DNA of 56,084 nucleotides from contig QAXH01003105.1 in the NCBI GenBank assembly GCA_004335635.1, positions 1 to 56,084 of the forward strand, written 5' to 3'. Numbering within the stretch: the stretch's first letter is position 1; the number at the start of each line of letters is the position of its first letter. This stretch comes from Chloromonas sp. AAM2. Taxonomy: Eukaryota > Chlorophyta > Chlorophyceae > Chlamydomonadales > Chlamydomonadaceae. Below are positions 8,793 through 22,270 of the stretch, piece after piece. The position numbers and the translations under genes are program-made. The notes beneath the pieces are model-generated. The model ran no database searches and was not told the origin of the DNA. It saw only the letters and a program-made list of their open reading frames with translations.

Positions 8793-11620
8793 ATGATGAA
8801 CATACGACCTATGAGAGTGTTGGTATGTTACACAAGAGTAGGAGTGGAGGGCTTGGGATTGTGTGCTCCAGTAGCCCATTCCAGCCTTCCGGCACCGGAC
8901 CACGCCAACCATGCAGTGCAGCGGGTTCTGCAGAGGCGATTTCTGCGCCAGCAGCAGCCTTCCACAGCCTCAGGTTCTCGGCATGTGCATACCAGGGCGT
9001 CAGACGGAGCGGCAATGCAGCGCATCGCAAAACAGCAGGTGTGAAACAGTCTGGCTACATTCTGACTCAGACATCCCTTGGCCGTGTTGCAGGAAAGGCT
9101 GCAGTTCATAGCATGTGCAGCTGCGGCCTGCTCCAAATGCCAGTCATACGCACAGAAGCAATTGCATGAATTAGATAGCAGCGTCTTATCCATTTGGCTT
9201 TGGGGATGCCCAGCTTTGCCTGTCAGCTCCAGCCTGTGGACCAAGCACGGCAGCGGTATGGTTCTCTCAACCTTGCCGCCCGTTTGGCTTGCTTGCTTGG
9301 TTTCCTAACAAGGGCCAGCTGCCTGTTGCTGTGATGCACTGGCATACTGCCTCACGTGTTGCTACCTGCTTCCCCCCCCCGCCCCGCAGGAGCAAGCCGC
9401 CTGCCGGCCGCCCCGCTTCTACCTGCCGCACCCCAGCCCGCTGGCCGCCCACGTCAGTGAGGTGAGTGAGCGAGTGTCTTTCAACATCTGTATCGCCCCA
9501 CAAGTCGGACAGGAGATGGCTCAAGCTCCATGTATATAACATCATTGTATATAACATACAAGAGGGGAGGGATTCCAACCCGTCCAACCAACATGTGAAG
9601 GGGATTGCGACACACCAGGATAGTAGCGGTGGTGGTCACCTCTCGAGGTGCTATCCTGACCGCATACCTCGTTAGACCCGAAATGGGGCTTGAAAACATT
9701 CACATGGTTCAATGTTCATTGTCTCTAAAGTGTAATGTCTCAACATATCCGTTTGATTGCATCCACAAAATGGAGGATACATCAACCAAAATGGAGGATA
9801 CATACATCGTCTCTACTACAGTCAACTGTCATGTTAGTGTTTGACTGTATCCTTCGTCTCAACCCTGCACGTGATTCGCCGGGTCGTTCAGCGCTTGCTC
9901 TGCCTCAGTCTGGTGAGGCTCCAGTCCCATGGCCTGCTGCGCTTGCTGTTGTGGCTGAGCTTGTTGTGCCTTAGTACGCAGCACAAGTGACCTGCCAACT
10001 CACACTGCAAAGGACTGCTGGTGCTCAGTCCGGAAACCCCTGTTGTCACCTGGCTTCGAACCCAGGTGTTGCTTGAGGGCGAGGAGGCGCGCCATGCCCT
10101 GCGGGTGCTGCGGCTGCGGGAGGGCGACCGGGTGGAGCTGTGCGACGGGCAGGGCAGGCTCATGCAGTACGTGCTCACAAGCGCCGACAAGGCCAAGCAC
10201 AGAGCATGGGTGAGGCAACACACAGACAAGACAAAACCAGGTGTCGGGTATCTTGATCACACTGTTGCACCTGTTGTTCTGGACAAGACAAGACGGTGTG
10301 CCAACCCCTCTCGTTGATTACACTCTGGCAAGCGTGTACGCGGCTTCTGGGTTGACTGCTCGTAACCCGTCAACAGGACTGAATACCTGACTGTTGTCGG
10401 TAGGCACAACAGACTGTACCAGGTGCCGAGTTGTGGGCAATCAGCCTTGGACATGTGCTGTTGCCTTGCCTTCTTTGCGCGCCTTGCTTGAGCTGGTTGC
10501 TGGGCTTGTGGTCGTTGCATCTGTTGTGAGGACAGTGGCTGCTGGTGATGTGTTGTATGACCCGCCTCAGGTGGATCACATGGTGTGGTGACAAAGGCTG
10601 GCTGCTGTGTTGCCCTTGTTGCAGCTTGCCGCGTCTGGCCCCGTCCAGTTCCACCCCTGGTGCGGCCCCCGGTGGTGCCTCGCGGTGGCCTGCACGACCC
10701 TCAAGGGCGGGAGGGCGGAGTGGATGGTGGAGAAGGCAACTGAGCTGGGCGCGGCAGAGGTTATACCGCTCATCACAGAGCGGTGGGCAGATTGTGAACG
10801 CTGTGGGACATGGTTGGAAGGAAAAGAATGCTCTCAGGCAGCTGCGTGTAGAGAGTTTCGAGCCTTTCCGGTGCTGTGGGATAATGACTGTTATGTCTTG
10901 CACGGGCTGACGCCTAGATTGTCACAAGCCTGTGTGAAGTGAGCTTAGCATCCCTCAGAGCATTGTCTCCTGGGAACAGCTTGCCATGATACTCACGAGA
11001 GGTGTGGCCAGATGGCCTGCTTGTTTGGAAAACGTGGCACACCTTCAACAGTCAGCTTCTCAAAACGTGTTGCCTGCTCTGGCGGTGTTTTCAGATCCCA
11101 GCCCAGTGCTACCTCCCGAGGCAACAAGTACAAGCGTGCGTCCAGCCCCGAGGACACAGACTCGTACGAGCCTGGTCGCCTGGAGCGTGTCGCCATTGCT
11201 GCCACCAAGCAGTGCCTCAGGGAGCATGGCCTCACACTGTGTGCACCTCTGACAGTCAAGGAGCTAGTTGAACAGCGGTTTCCATCGGCCGAGCGCATAT
11301 TGCTGGCAGTAGCTGGTGCACCACCGGTGTGTGAGGTGTTGTCTGCCTGGGCCCCAAGAGGTCAGCAGCAGCCATGCGACAGTTTGATTGTAAACGGGGC
11401 CATCCCAACAAGTGATTCGAGTGTGCTGCAAACAGGGCCGAGCCGGCTGCTGTTAGTTGGGCCCGAGGGCGACTGGACCCCAGGGGAGTTGGAAATGTTG
11501 ACACGCGGTGGTGATGGTTCACCAGGGGCAGAGCCGGTGGGCTTGGGGCGGCATCGGTTGCGCACAGAGACTGCTGCCATTGCTCTATTAGCTGCTGCCA
11601 GTCTGTGGCAGGAGAAGTGA
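8793..11620 (+). CDS. 16S rRNA m3U methyltransferase, RsmE family
   Basis: SPOUT-class methyltransferase expected to methylate N3 of the uridine equivalent to U1498 in organellar small-subunit rRNA. Exons: 8793-9038, 9390-9461, 10066-10209, 10625-10782, 11095-11620; phases agree, 381 residues if the ATG at 8793 is used. The N-terminal PUA-like part has RFYLP and ALRVLRLREGDRVELCDG. The SPOUT part has EWMVEKATELGAAEVIPL, ITERS, LLLVGPEGDWTPGEL and the C-terminal LGRHRLRTETAAIAL, the knot that binds S-adenosylmethionine. About 90 residues precede RFYLP, rich in Arg, Ser and Ala near their end, which suggests an organelle targeting peptide, but the start codon is not certain (another in-frame ATG is at 9015). 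The second intron contains repeat copy 2. A homologue in a eukaryotic nuclear genome fits plastid or mitochondrial ribosome maturation. Confidence 0.9.
9462..9557 (-). repeat. Interspersed repeat, inverted relative to 37593-37675
   Basis: Its reverse complement matches the plus strand at 37593-37675 over about 80 bp with scattered differences (AGCCATCTCCTGTCCGACTT versus AGCCATCTTCTGTTCGACTT). It begins at the donor of RsmE exon 2 and ends where repeat copy 2 begins. The other copy is in an intron of the RNA triphosphatase gene. Confidence 0.65.
9559..9899 (+). repeat. 341-bp interspersed repeat, copy 2
   Basis: Uninterrupted copy of the repeat at 6828-7304, in the second intron of the RsmE-like gene. 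It preserves the empty site of the MITE (CATGTTAGTGTTTGACTG). Both copies run along the plus strand although their host genes are on opposite strands. Confidence 0.85.
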
Positions 11621-12355
11621 TTGCCGTCCGGACATAGCCTCTGCTGCGGGATCCCAGGCCTTTGGGAAGGGTGTGGCTAGTCTGTTGTAGGCGGCTCGGC
11701 AGTGATATGGTCACCTGTGCATGGTGTTTGTCATGCTGATCTCTGACATTAGAATTGCTTGGATTTTGAATGCACACATGCACGTTGGATAGATGAAGTA
11801 TAGCTCTGCACAGGTGGCCATGCCATACACTGCCGTTGTGTTGGTGACGTGTGTGCATGCTTGTATGATGCATACTTCAGTGCGAAACTGTGCCAATCAG
11901 AAGTGGTGGAAAGAAGTTATCATGTGCGAACGGACCATCTAGTTCTTGCAGTTGGGCAAGTCGTACACCTCGGCATGGTCATGTACACTGGCCAGACCAT
12001 CTTATTTTGGGGGTGACCAACCGCTGCTCACTCCTTCAAGCAAAAACTACCTGCCTGACCTCCTGTAGGTAACAGCCCTGACAGGTAGGAACTGGAAATC
12101 CGGTTTTCGGATGCTGACATGAAGTTACGAAAACGCCCAGAGTTTGAGGCAAATGCCGTGTCAAGCGTTCTTGGTTTAACGTATTCAGTCTCCAAAGGCA
12201 GGTATACAGTGTCACAGATTTGCTGATACACCTCGCCCTGCAGCACGTGTGTCGTCTGAATCACAACCCTTCAGCTGCAGGTGGCATCCTGCATTGATCG
12301 TGCTCCAGCCTATTCCTGGCGAGCAAAACAAACCTGATCTGAACATCGGCGCAAG
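11621..12355. other. Intergenic, RsmE to GWD
   Basis: Holds the 3' end of the RsmE-like gene and the upstream region of GWD. On the minus strand an open frame at 12028-12264 has protein-like composition (LQGEVYQQICDTVYLPLETE), but no start, splice partner or family is recognised. It may be a remnant. Confidence 0.45.
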
Positions 12356-15300
12356 ATGCAAATACGGGCGCGCATCGGCGTGCATCCGGCTTCATCGCGT
12401 GCGAACGTCACGAAGCTCACAGCTCTGAGGCCCAGGTACGCCTCGGCCCAGGTAATGATCATGGAACTCAAAATTTTCTGACGAGGCGAAGTTCCGAAGT
12501 TCAACTGCATTCGCCTTTCTGCAGCTCTGAGCCTTCGTGCCTTCGTTCTAGACAGCCATCGCCAGTAAGCGAAGGGACAAAGCTCATTTTCAGTGCGACA
12601 GGCCTACTCACCAGCAGAGGAAATCTTCAGGTTTCAGGTAAGCGCCGACTCCGATATGTTAGGGTTGCTGCCTGAGCTCGTCCTCGTTGTCAGGTTTAGC
12701 AAGAAGACTGAGAGCATCGTGTGTTTTATCACTGTGCAGCTCTTGGTGGGCGTCCCATCTTTGCAGCGGCTGTCGCAGAACAACAGGCCGTGAAGGTGGT
12801 CGATCAAACCTTCACGCTGCCAAAGGGCAACGCACAGGTGCAGGTGAGCACCAGCCTCTGCTACTCTTAAGGGAGCGACATGTAGTCTTGCTGGGGCTCT
12901 GACTCACCCGGTTGATGCCGTTGCTGTCTTTGTTGCTACTTCCACAAGTGCATCCAGCTAAAGGCCATCACGATGGCAATGCGCAGCCGTACCAGGTCTG
13001 ATCCTGTCCATGTGTGCACCATGTGCAGGTGACAGTGGATCAGCTGGACAATGGCGCCCAGGTGATCCGTGTCACAACCCCTCTTCAAGCAGGACGGCTG
13101 CTGCTGCACTGGGGTGTAGAGGGCGGCAAGGACTACAAGGGCGGCTGGAGGCTGCCTGGGCAAGCATGCAGGCCAGAAGGAACTGTTCAGTACAAAGATC
13201 GTGCCCTGCAGTCACCTTTCATGTGAGTGGCATGCATGCTGAAGCCGCACCAGGCCAGTACGCAGAAGCTTGCCAGCAACAGGTTGGTCCCACCTTGCAT
13301 CACACTTGCTCAGGGCATACCCTGGGCCACTTCATGCATACCCTGGGCCACTTCGAGCAGGCCACACTTGCTAATTTTATTGTTGTCGCTCCTTGCAGTC
13401 AGCGTGGCAACACGTCAGAGCTGGTGATCAACCTGCCTCCTGACGAGGCCTCAGACCTGATGAACTTCGTGCTCAAGGACGATGCCACCAACACATGGTA
13501 TGACAACAACAGCTCCAACTTCCGCGTGCCCCTGAGGCCGGACGCTGACGTGGCACCGCCCAAGATCGAGGTGCTGCCCAAGACCTTGTGCGACAAGTGG
13601 GCCTGGGTGCGCTGGGACAATGAGGGCAGGCCATCCCGCAGTGAGCAGGACGCCTCCGAGGAGTACGATCTGGGCGTCAAGGTACGTCGTGTTGAATGCT
13701 GCATGCGAGCATGGGACTGCATGCGGGTGTGTGGCATGCGTGAGTCTCAGGACCAGTCCGGTCTTGACACCTCAATGCCCTGTTCTGGCTGTGTTGCACC
13801 AGCCGGTTGTTCTGTGCATGGTGCACGCATGTCACACACATGCATCACGTGGAGCAAGCTGCAGATCATGCAGGTTTCTAGATCTCTTGTGAAGAAAGGA
13901 AACACGCTGTTGTGATCTTGAAGCTCGTCTCGGCTCGTGTCTGCTTTCTTCTGCTGTCTAGTTCAGCCGCAGTTGCATCAGAACCACGCTGTTTGTGATG
14001 CTTACCTGGTGTGCAGGAGATGAAGGAGCTGATGGCCAAAGGGCGTTCAATCGATGAGCTGTGGCGCGTGGCCGAGGGCAAGTGGAAGTACAATGACTAC
14101 CAGGAGAAGGTTGTGCGCCCAGCAGTGGGCAATGCGTTCGCACCACGGTCTGCGCCACCGCAGCAGCAGCAGCAGAAGCAGCAGAAGCCCGTGTCCCTTG
14201 GCCCTATTCCAGAGGATCTGGTTGCTGTCATGGCCTACGTACTGTGGGAAAAGTCAGGCAAGCCTGAGAATGCTGACTTTGCGGGAGATGCACGTCGTGA
14301 GATAGAGAACCGCACCAGCCAGGGTGCAACTTACGAGAGCATTGCCAAGGACCTCAAGTACCAGCCCAAGTGGACCAACGCGAGCGTTGCGGAATCAGGC
14401 AGCAACGGGCAGGGGGCAGCAGTCAAGTCAGTGGACCAGGCACCAGCGCTCAAGTCTGTGGACAAGGCGAAGAAGCCAGAGGTTGGCAAGCCGCTGGGCG
14501 CGCCTGAACGCAACCCTCTAGACATGATCAAGGTACGTGTCGGCACCTGTGCAACCCTCATCACGGTTGTTGTAAGTATGGTATCAGTTGGTTCGCCACC
14601 TAATCCAGTCACTACATTCGGCCTCAGCCTGAGGGACTTGCAGGTCAGCGGCTAGGTCGTCATGCACTAGCACCAGTTCGATCACAAGCATGTACTCATA
14701 CCAGCGTGATGTCCAGTCCTCATCTTTGTTGCGGTTTGCTGGCCGCCACATGGCGACGTTGTTGTGAAGCTGTACCATTTGCCTTTGACCCACAGACGCC
14801 TTCCGCTGCACCCATGCTATCCGCCGACAAGAGCACGAAGCAGGAATCCCCGCTGGAGTTCCTGGTGCAGCGCTTTGCCGTGGACTCTGCCACCCAATGG
14901 CGCCGCGTGTTCAACATGGGGGGCCAGGCGGAAATGCTGGTTGTGGTCAGGCAGGAGAGCCGGGACGACCCTGTGCGGGTGGACTTCATTTCTGATGCAG
15001 CCTCACCACTTGTGCTGCACTGGGGGGCGTGCAAGCCTGGTGAGTTGGCCACACGTGCACAGTTTTGTTTGTTGACCTGCACAGACCTGCTGTAAGTGCG
15101 TAGTACGGCTGTATACAGGCAGACGCTCGTGTGTCATCTGGCATTAATTGACCTGTCGTGCTTGTTGCTTGTATGCGTTGCTTGATGGAAAGGGCCAAGC
15201 TCGTTGCTCGTGTGGGCCAGGCAGGCCGAAATCTGTGCGTGGGCCAGTTGCCTGCTGTCCAAATTGTGTCGCAGACACAGCAACGCTGCCCGCATATGCA

Positions 15301-18300
15301 GGGTCCAAGGAGTGGCTCAGTCCCCCTGAGGACATATGGCCTAAGGGCACCCAGACAGCCGGTGAATCGTGTGAGACTGATTTCAAGGATTGCAATGATG
15401 AGGAATGCGATGTGGAAATCGAGGGCGCCAAGGTGCCTCTGCAGCGCCTGTCCCTCATGGTACCGGCAGGTGCGTGTGACGTGTGTGGCACCTGACATGC
15501 CTGCTCTGTACGAAGCCCTTGAGCGTCGTTTCCATTACTGACTTTTTAGCAGCTGTCTGTTGCAGCTCTGTAGACTCTATACTGTGCCGTCGAACTCAGT
15601 GGTCAACACAATGCATTTACTTGAACGCAAGACTCAGCATCCACAGGCAATGCAAACAGGGTTCTACGAAGGAACTTAATCACATTTTTGATTCCATTGG
15701 CTGCCGTCTGAAACTCTGTAGTCCACTCTTCTGTTCGTGTTGGCAAAGTGAGTCATTACCATCATTCATACGCGTTGAAATTGCAAAGTCGAACAGCCAC
15801 AAGCAATGCGGGCAGGTCTCTGGATGTTCAGCTGCTGGCTCTGGCAGCAGGCAGTAGCATACTGGCTCTGGCTGTCTCAGTGAAGCTACGTTGTTTTGCC
15901 CTCATGTCCGACCAGCTGCATGCTGTGTCCACACGTGCAGACTCGTGGGTCGGTGGTCTGACTCTTGTTCTGCGGTCCAGTGACAGCACCATGTGGTACA
16001 AGGACGGCAATGGCAACTTCTTCATTCCTGTGCCCACCAAGCATGCTGCCCAGTCAGGTGCCCAGGACTCGACGAGCGACGTCCTGTCACGCCTGCAAGA
16101 CGACCTTAGCCGCTCCATTGTGGAAGCAGAGCAGACCAATGCATGGACGCTCATGCACAGGTGAGGCTCACCATCCCGTTCGTGGGCGCGTGTTGACCAC
16201 AGCTGCGCCTGAACCCTGCTCGTTCCTCCTGAACGTCCACCCGTACACATCTTTTGTGCTCAAGGTCATCTTGCTTTCTGACTGATGTCAATCGTCCGGT
16301 GTCCCTTGGCTTGGGCTTCGCATGTGTGTCCAGCATGCTGTTGATCACTGACTGACCTGTTGCCCCTGCATGCGTTGTTTCAGGTTCAACAAGTGCGCTG
16401 ACCTGACCAACGAGGTGCTCAACGGGTACTTTGACATGGACGTGACCGACGCATTTTCGCGCTTGTATGTGTGGCTGCGGTATAGCGCAACGCGTAAGCT
16501 CACGTGGCAGCGCAACTACAACACACAGCCTCGCATCCTGAGCGCAGCGCAGGAGAGGCTGACCAACACCATTGCCAACGCACACTCAAGGACCACTGGT
16601 AAGCCGACTGAAGGGATGTCACTCAGCTGCAGGCAAATAAGGGACCAGTAAGCGTATGACTGTATGTCAGCAGGCACCGACCATATCTGCACTTGTCTCG
16701 GGTGTACGTGCTAGCTGGCACCAGCTGGCGAGCAGTGGCCTGCCAATGCCTTAAAAACTGTTTACTTCACCCCAACAGCCCAAATTTCTTCTCTTCTCAC
16801 TCGGACAATGAACTGCAAACTAGCTTTGCGCACTTCCTTGCAACTGATTTTTTTTCTTGGGCATGTGTAGGCGAGGCGCAGGAGTGGGTGCGTGCCATGC
16901 TGACGACAGTGGGCCGCGGTGGCGACGGCCAGAAGATTCGTGATGAGATTCTGAACATCATGCACCGCAACCATATCTCAGAGAAGAAGGGCACGTGGAT
17001 GGAGGTGCGCAAATATGCAATATGCATCAATGCTTTGTGCCACGTTTGAGTGACTCCCACACATACTGTGATGTAACGCGATCTCCAGGGGGCAATGTCC
17101 CAGCAAGGTTGTACTTGCATGTTGCTCACGCAAACTTGAGTCCACGGTGCTCGCTTGGTGCCTTGTCCATGCACATGTAGGAGTGGCACCAGAAGCTGCA
17201 CAACAACACAACACCTGACGACGTGCCCATCTGTGAGGCCTACCTGGCCTTCCTGCAAAGCGGCGGTAACAACTCGACATACTGGAGGGTGTTATCTGAT
17301 GCAGGTGAACGAAAATCTCAGGCGTGTGCACCTGACAAGTGGGATGCGTCAATTTCTCGCTTGGTTGCATGGTGTGGATGTGCAGTTCCTTTGGATGTTC
17401 TGAGTGCACAAGAAGACATGGTGCTTCACTTTCAAGGGTGCCATGCGCCCCCTCATGTCTGTATAGGAGCTGTCTGCATCCTTGTGTGTCATCTTCATGT
17501 TACCTGTGCTCACTCCCAGGCATCAGCCGCCAGCGCCTGGAGAGCTTTGATCGGCCCATCGTCCAAGAACCAACCTTCTACGGTGACAAGAAGGACGCGC
17601 TCATCAAGGACTTCCGGAACTACCTGGGCATCCTCAAGGCAGTGCACTCGGGAGCAGACCTGCAGGCATCGGCTGCGGCAGCAGGCAACAAGTGCGTACC
17701 GCACAGCCAAGGACATGCTCTGTCATGGCATCCGTTTGCAATGTACAGCTGCATCCACCAGCCCATGTCTACATGATGGCAGTCGTCGCAGGCCCGTGTC
17801 CGCATGATGGCACATGCCACACAAGCCCATGTGTACATGATGGCGAGGTTGGCTTGCAGTGACTGTCGTCAGCTGGGCTTTGCGTGTTTGGTGAGGGCGC
17901 GCAGCACTGAGCATCACAGCAACTGACCACCTTTTGCACGTTGTCTTTCCTGTTTACAGGATTCCGGACAACGCACGTGGCTACCTGGGTTACGTGATGG
18001 GCCACGTGGGTGACTCGCAGATCCTCCCTCTGATGGAGGCCGCAGTGGAGGCGCGCACGGAGCTGGGCCCCTCGCTGCCAGGCAACCGGGAGCTGCTGTA
18101 CCTGGACCTGGCGCTGGAGGCACAGGTCAGGCAGGCGGCGGAGAGGGGCATCGGAAAAGCAGGTGAGCCAGGGAGCCAAGGAGCATGTTGTGCGCGTTGA
18201 GATATGCCCTAGTTTCACAGAATACATGCAATGAAGTCAGCTCTGATGTGCATTGCCACGTGTTTGAGGCGACAGTTAGCAGTGTGCTCAAATCCCGTGT

Positions 18301-21300
18301 CTGCTGAAACCGATTGTCAGTCATGTTGAAATGCGTTGGCGTTGCACGCGCCATGTTGCAGGTTTTGGCGCCGCTGCTTTCATGCGGCCGCTGCTCCAGA
18401 ACCTGTGTCTCAGCCTAGGCAACAACGAGGAGCTGTGCTACTGCCTCAAGGCCTGGCAGGACCTGCCCGGCAGCGTGCGCAACGGCGGGCGGCCCAACAA
18501 GGAGGAGGCGCTGCTGGCAGTGGCCGTCATCAATCGCATTCGCAGGGCAATCTCAGAGGTAAGAGCTGGCAGGGAAACCAACCAGGTGCACGTTTTCAGC
18601 GACTTACGTCAGGGTATATGCACGTGCACCATGTACCTGTTTGTATATGTAGCTGCACATTCTGATGTGGCCTGGTGAGCCATCTATGAATTGAAACTCA
18701 CGGGCCTGGTCCACCAACCGGCCTTGTCTGGCCATGCATTTGGCATGCTCAGGTGTCAGACAACATCGTGAACCGCATTGGTGACGTTTCCCGGTTGTTC
18801 GGCGAGGCGTTTGGCGTCGAGGCGTGGGCACGCGACCTGTTCGCGGAGGAGGTTGTGCGCGGTGGCCCCGCATTCGCCGTGTCGCTGCTCATCACCAGCA
18901 TCGAGGCGCACCTGCGCAACGCAGCTGCCCTGGGCTCCTGGCAGGTCATCTCGCCCCAGCAGGCGACAGGCGTGGTGGTGGAGGTGGAGGGCCTGTCTGA
19001 GGTGCAGGACAAGACCTATGACGTCCCCACAGTCTTGCTGGCACACCAGGTAAAATGGTGGTATGATGGGCGCACTGCAGCTTCAAGTGGTACAACATGT
19101 TGTGAATGTGCAGTTTGTCGTGAAGCGAAGCTGCGCGCCTTCTCAACTTTCTTGTGAAGCAAGCCATCACTCCATAATTGTGTAGAGCAAGCCATTGAAC
19201 GATGCATGCACTGTACAAGAGGTTCTACATACGGGAACATGTTGTGTATGTGCACAGCGCAGCAGAGCTGCGTGTCATCTTCACTGCCATGTAGGGCAAG
19301 CCAGCAAAGCATGCATGCATTGCACGCTGCTCCGGTGTACAGGTGACTGGTGAGGAGGAGATTCCCGAGGGAGTGGTGGCTGTGCTCACGCCCGATGCAC
19401 CAGACGTGCTGAGCCACGTCAGCGTGCGCGCACGTAACATGCGCGTGCTGTTCGCCACATGCCATGACAAGGAGCCACTGGACGAGATCAGGGTGAGCAA
19501 GCAGGCAAAGTGCCATGTCAGTGTTACCAAACAGTGCAGCATGGCAAAAACTTCAACAGGTTGAGGTTGGGGCATGGAACCGAACAGTGCAGCTGTGAGA
19601 ACGTGCAACATGAAGCGTGGCTCTTCACCAGGAGGCGCATCATGGCATGCTGTGTGAGTCTCATGATTGCTTTTGCTCTTGGCTTCTGTTGCTGAGCAGG
19701 CTGCAGCGGGCAAGGTGATGAGCTTCACCACCACGGCGTCTGGCTCCGTCACGTGGACCGAGGCCAAGGCTAGTGATGCACCCTCCGCCTCCAGCACATC
19801 AGAGAAGCCATCAAAGGGTAAGTTGAACTTCTGCACTGTGGTTCCTTTGCACCGCATTTCTGCACAGGGTAGCGTGTGGGTAGCATGTGGGTAGGCTAGG
19901 GCATGTGGGTAGATTCCTGAAGGCGCGCAAGCGAAGCATAGCAGCTTCAATATTTGAATTCAAATAAGGCATCACCTCAGTCACGTTTTACTGAGTGCGC
20001 TTGGTGCTTGACAAGATTTGGTCTGCTATGATGTGCAGGCCTGGTAATCAACGTGCCTACCTGGCCCGGCAAGTGGGTGCTGGGCATGGAGGAGTACCGG
20101 GATGGAGTGGTGGGCGCCAAGTCCAAGAACCTGGCAGGCCTGAGGGGCAAGCTGCCAGACCACATCCAGCTGCCGGCATCAGTCACCCTGCCATTTGGTT
20201 GCTTTGAGCAGGTGAGAGCAGACTGGGGCACGCTGCAGCAGGCTTGATGGGAGCCTGGGCGGGGTTGCCAAGGCTCCGCTGATGCACATTGCAGTGTGTT
20301 ATCTGGAGCGCCAGTGGGAGCACAGTGGCACCAAGTGCCCACTCACGACTTGCTTTTCTGCGACTCTCTCGATTCAAACTTGGCTTCACACACCTGTCAA
20401 GATGTTGAACAGAGCTGTGCACTGCAAGCTGCTGCTGTTGAACAGACATGCTTTAACTTGCAAAGGCTTGTTGCCCTGGTTGTAGGCCCTGGATGCCCCG
20501 GAGAACAAGGACATCAAGAAGCGCATCCAGGACCAAGTGACGGCGCTCAACAAGCGAACCAAGGAGCACAGCAATGGAAATGGAAACGGGTCGCAGCCTG
20601 GACTTGACCCTGCTGAGCTGCTGGCCACGTGCCGTGAACTGGCCATGAAAGTCAAGGTGCCTGAAGTTGTGCGCAAGGACTTGACAGCAGCCATGACAAA
20701 AGCAGGTAAGCAGAGGCACGTGTAAGCGGCATGTTTGGCGGGCCTTTGGGGTGCTTGAGGCTCTTCCATGAAAACGCGGGCCCACCGATAGATGTGACAC
20801 TGCGCAGTAGTAGCTGGGCACTGACAACACGGTGACAAGCGCATGCAGTTGCATGGGAGGCTGGTCACTGCCGCATAGCGATCTCTATTACAAGCGCCGT
20901 GTTCCTGCAGGCATTCCTGTCCCTGACAGCGAGCAGCGCTGGGCTCTGGCCCTCGAGGCGCTGAAGGGCGTGTGGGCATCCAAGTACAACGACCGGGCGT
21001 ACTACAGCATGCGCAAGGTCAGTGCCTGGCACCAGCCAGCGCCCTGACTGGAAGCTGCCTGTGGCGACTGTGCAATCGTCACGCTGGCCTCCCCTTTTGC
21101 AGGCCCGCGCTATCACCCTCTTTCGGTTCCAACTATGATCCAACCTGGCCCATGCTTGCTGTTGAGGCTCCAGATGTGGTGCTACTGGTTGTCTCTTGCT
21201 AGCCTGCGCCACCCATGGTTCCACCTTATAACTGCTTGCGCAGGTTGGGTTGAACTTTGATGACGTACGAATGGCCGTGCTGGTCCAGCGCATTGTTCCA

Positions 21301-22270
21301 CCCCAGTATGCCTTTGTGATCCACACGCGCAACCCGTCCAATAACGACGAGACAGAGATCTTCTGCGAGTTGGTTCAAGGCCTGGGCGAGTCGCTTGTGA
21401 GCGGCATGATCGCGGGCAGCGCCATCGCCTTCAAGGCAAGCAAGTCAGCGCTGGACAACCCGGAGGTGCTCTGCTACGCAAGCAAGAGCGAGGGCATGTT
21501 TGTGCGCGAGTCGCTGATCTTCCGCTCGGACTCCAACGGCGAGGATCTGGAGGGTTATGCCGGTGGGTGGCGGGTGATGCCAGCTTCCAATGCTTGCTCT
21601 AGTAGGACGTTTGTCATGCTACAACCAAACAGCAAAAACTACTTAGTTTGGCAGAGCAAGACTAGGCAGCACCCGCGAGTTAAGGCCATGATGCCTGACA
21701 AGCAGGCGATGTCTGCCCACGGCGGTGTGCCAGCGACCTTTGATGTCATGTTACAAAAGGTCGAGTCAGACTGTGTTCACATGTAACGCATGTGCGCAGG
21801 CGCTGGTCTGTATGAGAGCATCACCATGGACCCCACCGAGACCAAGAAGGTTGACTACATGGACGATCAGCTGGTGAAGGACCCCAAGTTCAGGAAGGAA
21901 CTGCTGTCCAAGATCTGCAAGGTAGGCGGGGAAACTGAGGGCTGCTGGTAGGTGATAGTTTACAGGCAGCAGCATGCTGGATTGACCGCATGTTGCTGAG
22001 CCCTCTCAGGCTCATTCCATGAACCCGGCATGCCATGTTGCAACTGTCTGGTTCTGGACTGCACATTGCTCCCCAGTGCTGCACAGTCTTGTGTTGCATG
22101 ACCAGGTGTACGCTGTCGGTGCAAGCCTGATGTAAGCATGCGTGGTGTTGGTGGATGTTGTGCAGGTTGGCGCAAGCATTGAAGAGGCGCTGGGCAGTGC
22201 ACAGGACATTGAGGGCGTGGTGGCCCCTGACGGCACCATCACAGTGGTGCAGACACGCCCACAAGTTTAA
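12356..22270 (+). CDS. GWD1: Alpha-glucan, water dikinase (GWD1/R1), plastid
   Basis: Transfers the beta-phosphate of ATP to C6 of starch glucosyl residues, opening granules for degradation. Twenty-four exons: 12356-12435, 12525-12637, 12740-12843, 13029-13222, 13399-13681, 14017-14532, 14796-15039, 15302-15469, 15941-16160, 16384-16598, 16871-17004, 17181-17304, 17520-17691, 17960-18162, 18362-18558, 18753-19049, 19343-19492, 19700-19817, 20039-20211, 20486-20705, 20911-21017, 21244-21562, 21800-21921, 22166-22270. All phases agree: 1,525 residues, against about 1,400 in land plants. The N-terminus (MQIRARIGVHPASS...) is a Ser/Arg-rich transit peptide. Two CBM45-type starch-binding modules follow (HWGVEGGKD near residue 125; LHWGACKPG near 510). 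The dikinase core has EWHQKLHNNTTPDD and the phospho-acceptor His near 1113 in DVLSHVSVRARN. The C-terminal ATP-binding domain has IFRSDSNGEDLEGYAGAGLY and ends TVVQTRPQV. Several introns carry minisatellites. Confidence 0.97.
13315..13355. repeat. Tandem duplication in a GWD intron
   Basis: GCATACCCTGGGCCACTTC occurs twice, 21 bp apart, in the intron before GWD exon 5. Confidence 0.8.
17761..17847. repeat. Imperfect minisatellite in a GWD intron
   Basis: Three diverged copies of GCCCATGTGTACATGATGGC, spaced about 30-33 bp, in the intron after GWD exon 13. Confidence 0.75.
19093..19320. repeat. Diverged ~140-bp tandem duplication in a GWD intron
   Basis: CAACATGTTGTGAATGTGCA near 19095 and GAACATGTTGTGTATGTGCA near 19236 begin two similar segments that share GAAGCTGCG/GAGCTGCG and GGCAAGCCA-like blocks further on. 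The intron precedes the exon carrying the catalytic histidine. Confidence 0.55.

Noticed and set aside
10211..10624. Extra coding exon in the RsmE-like gene from frames in this interval
   Set aside because: Exons 10066-10209 and 10625-10782 join in phase and cover the domain without a gap.
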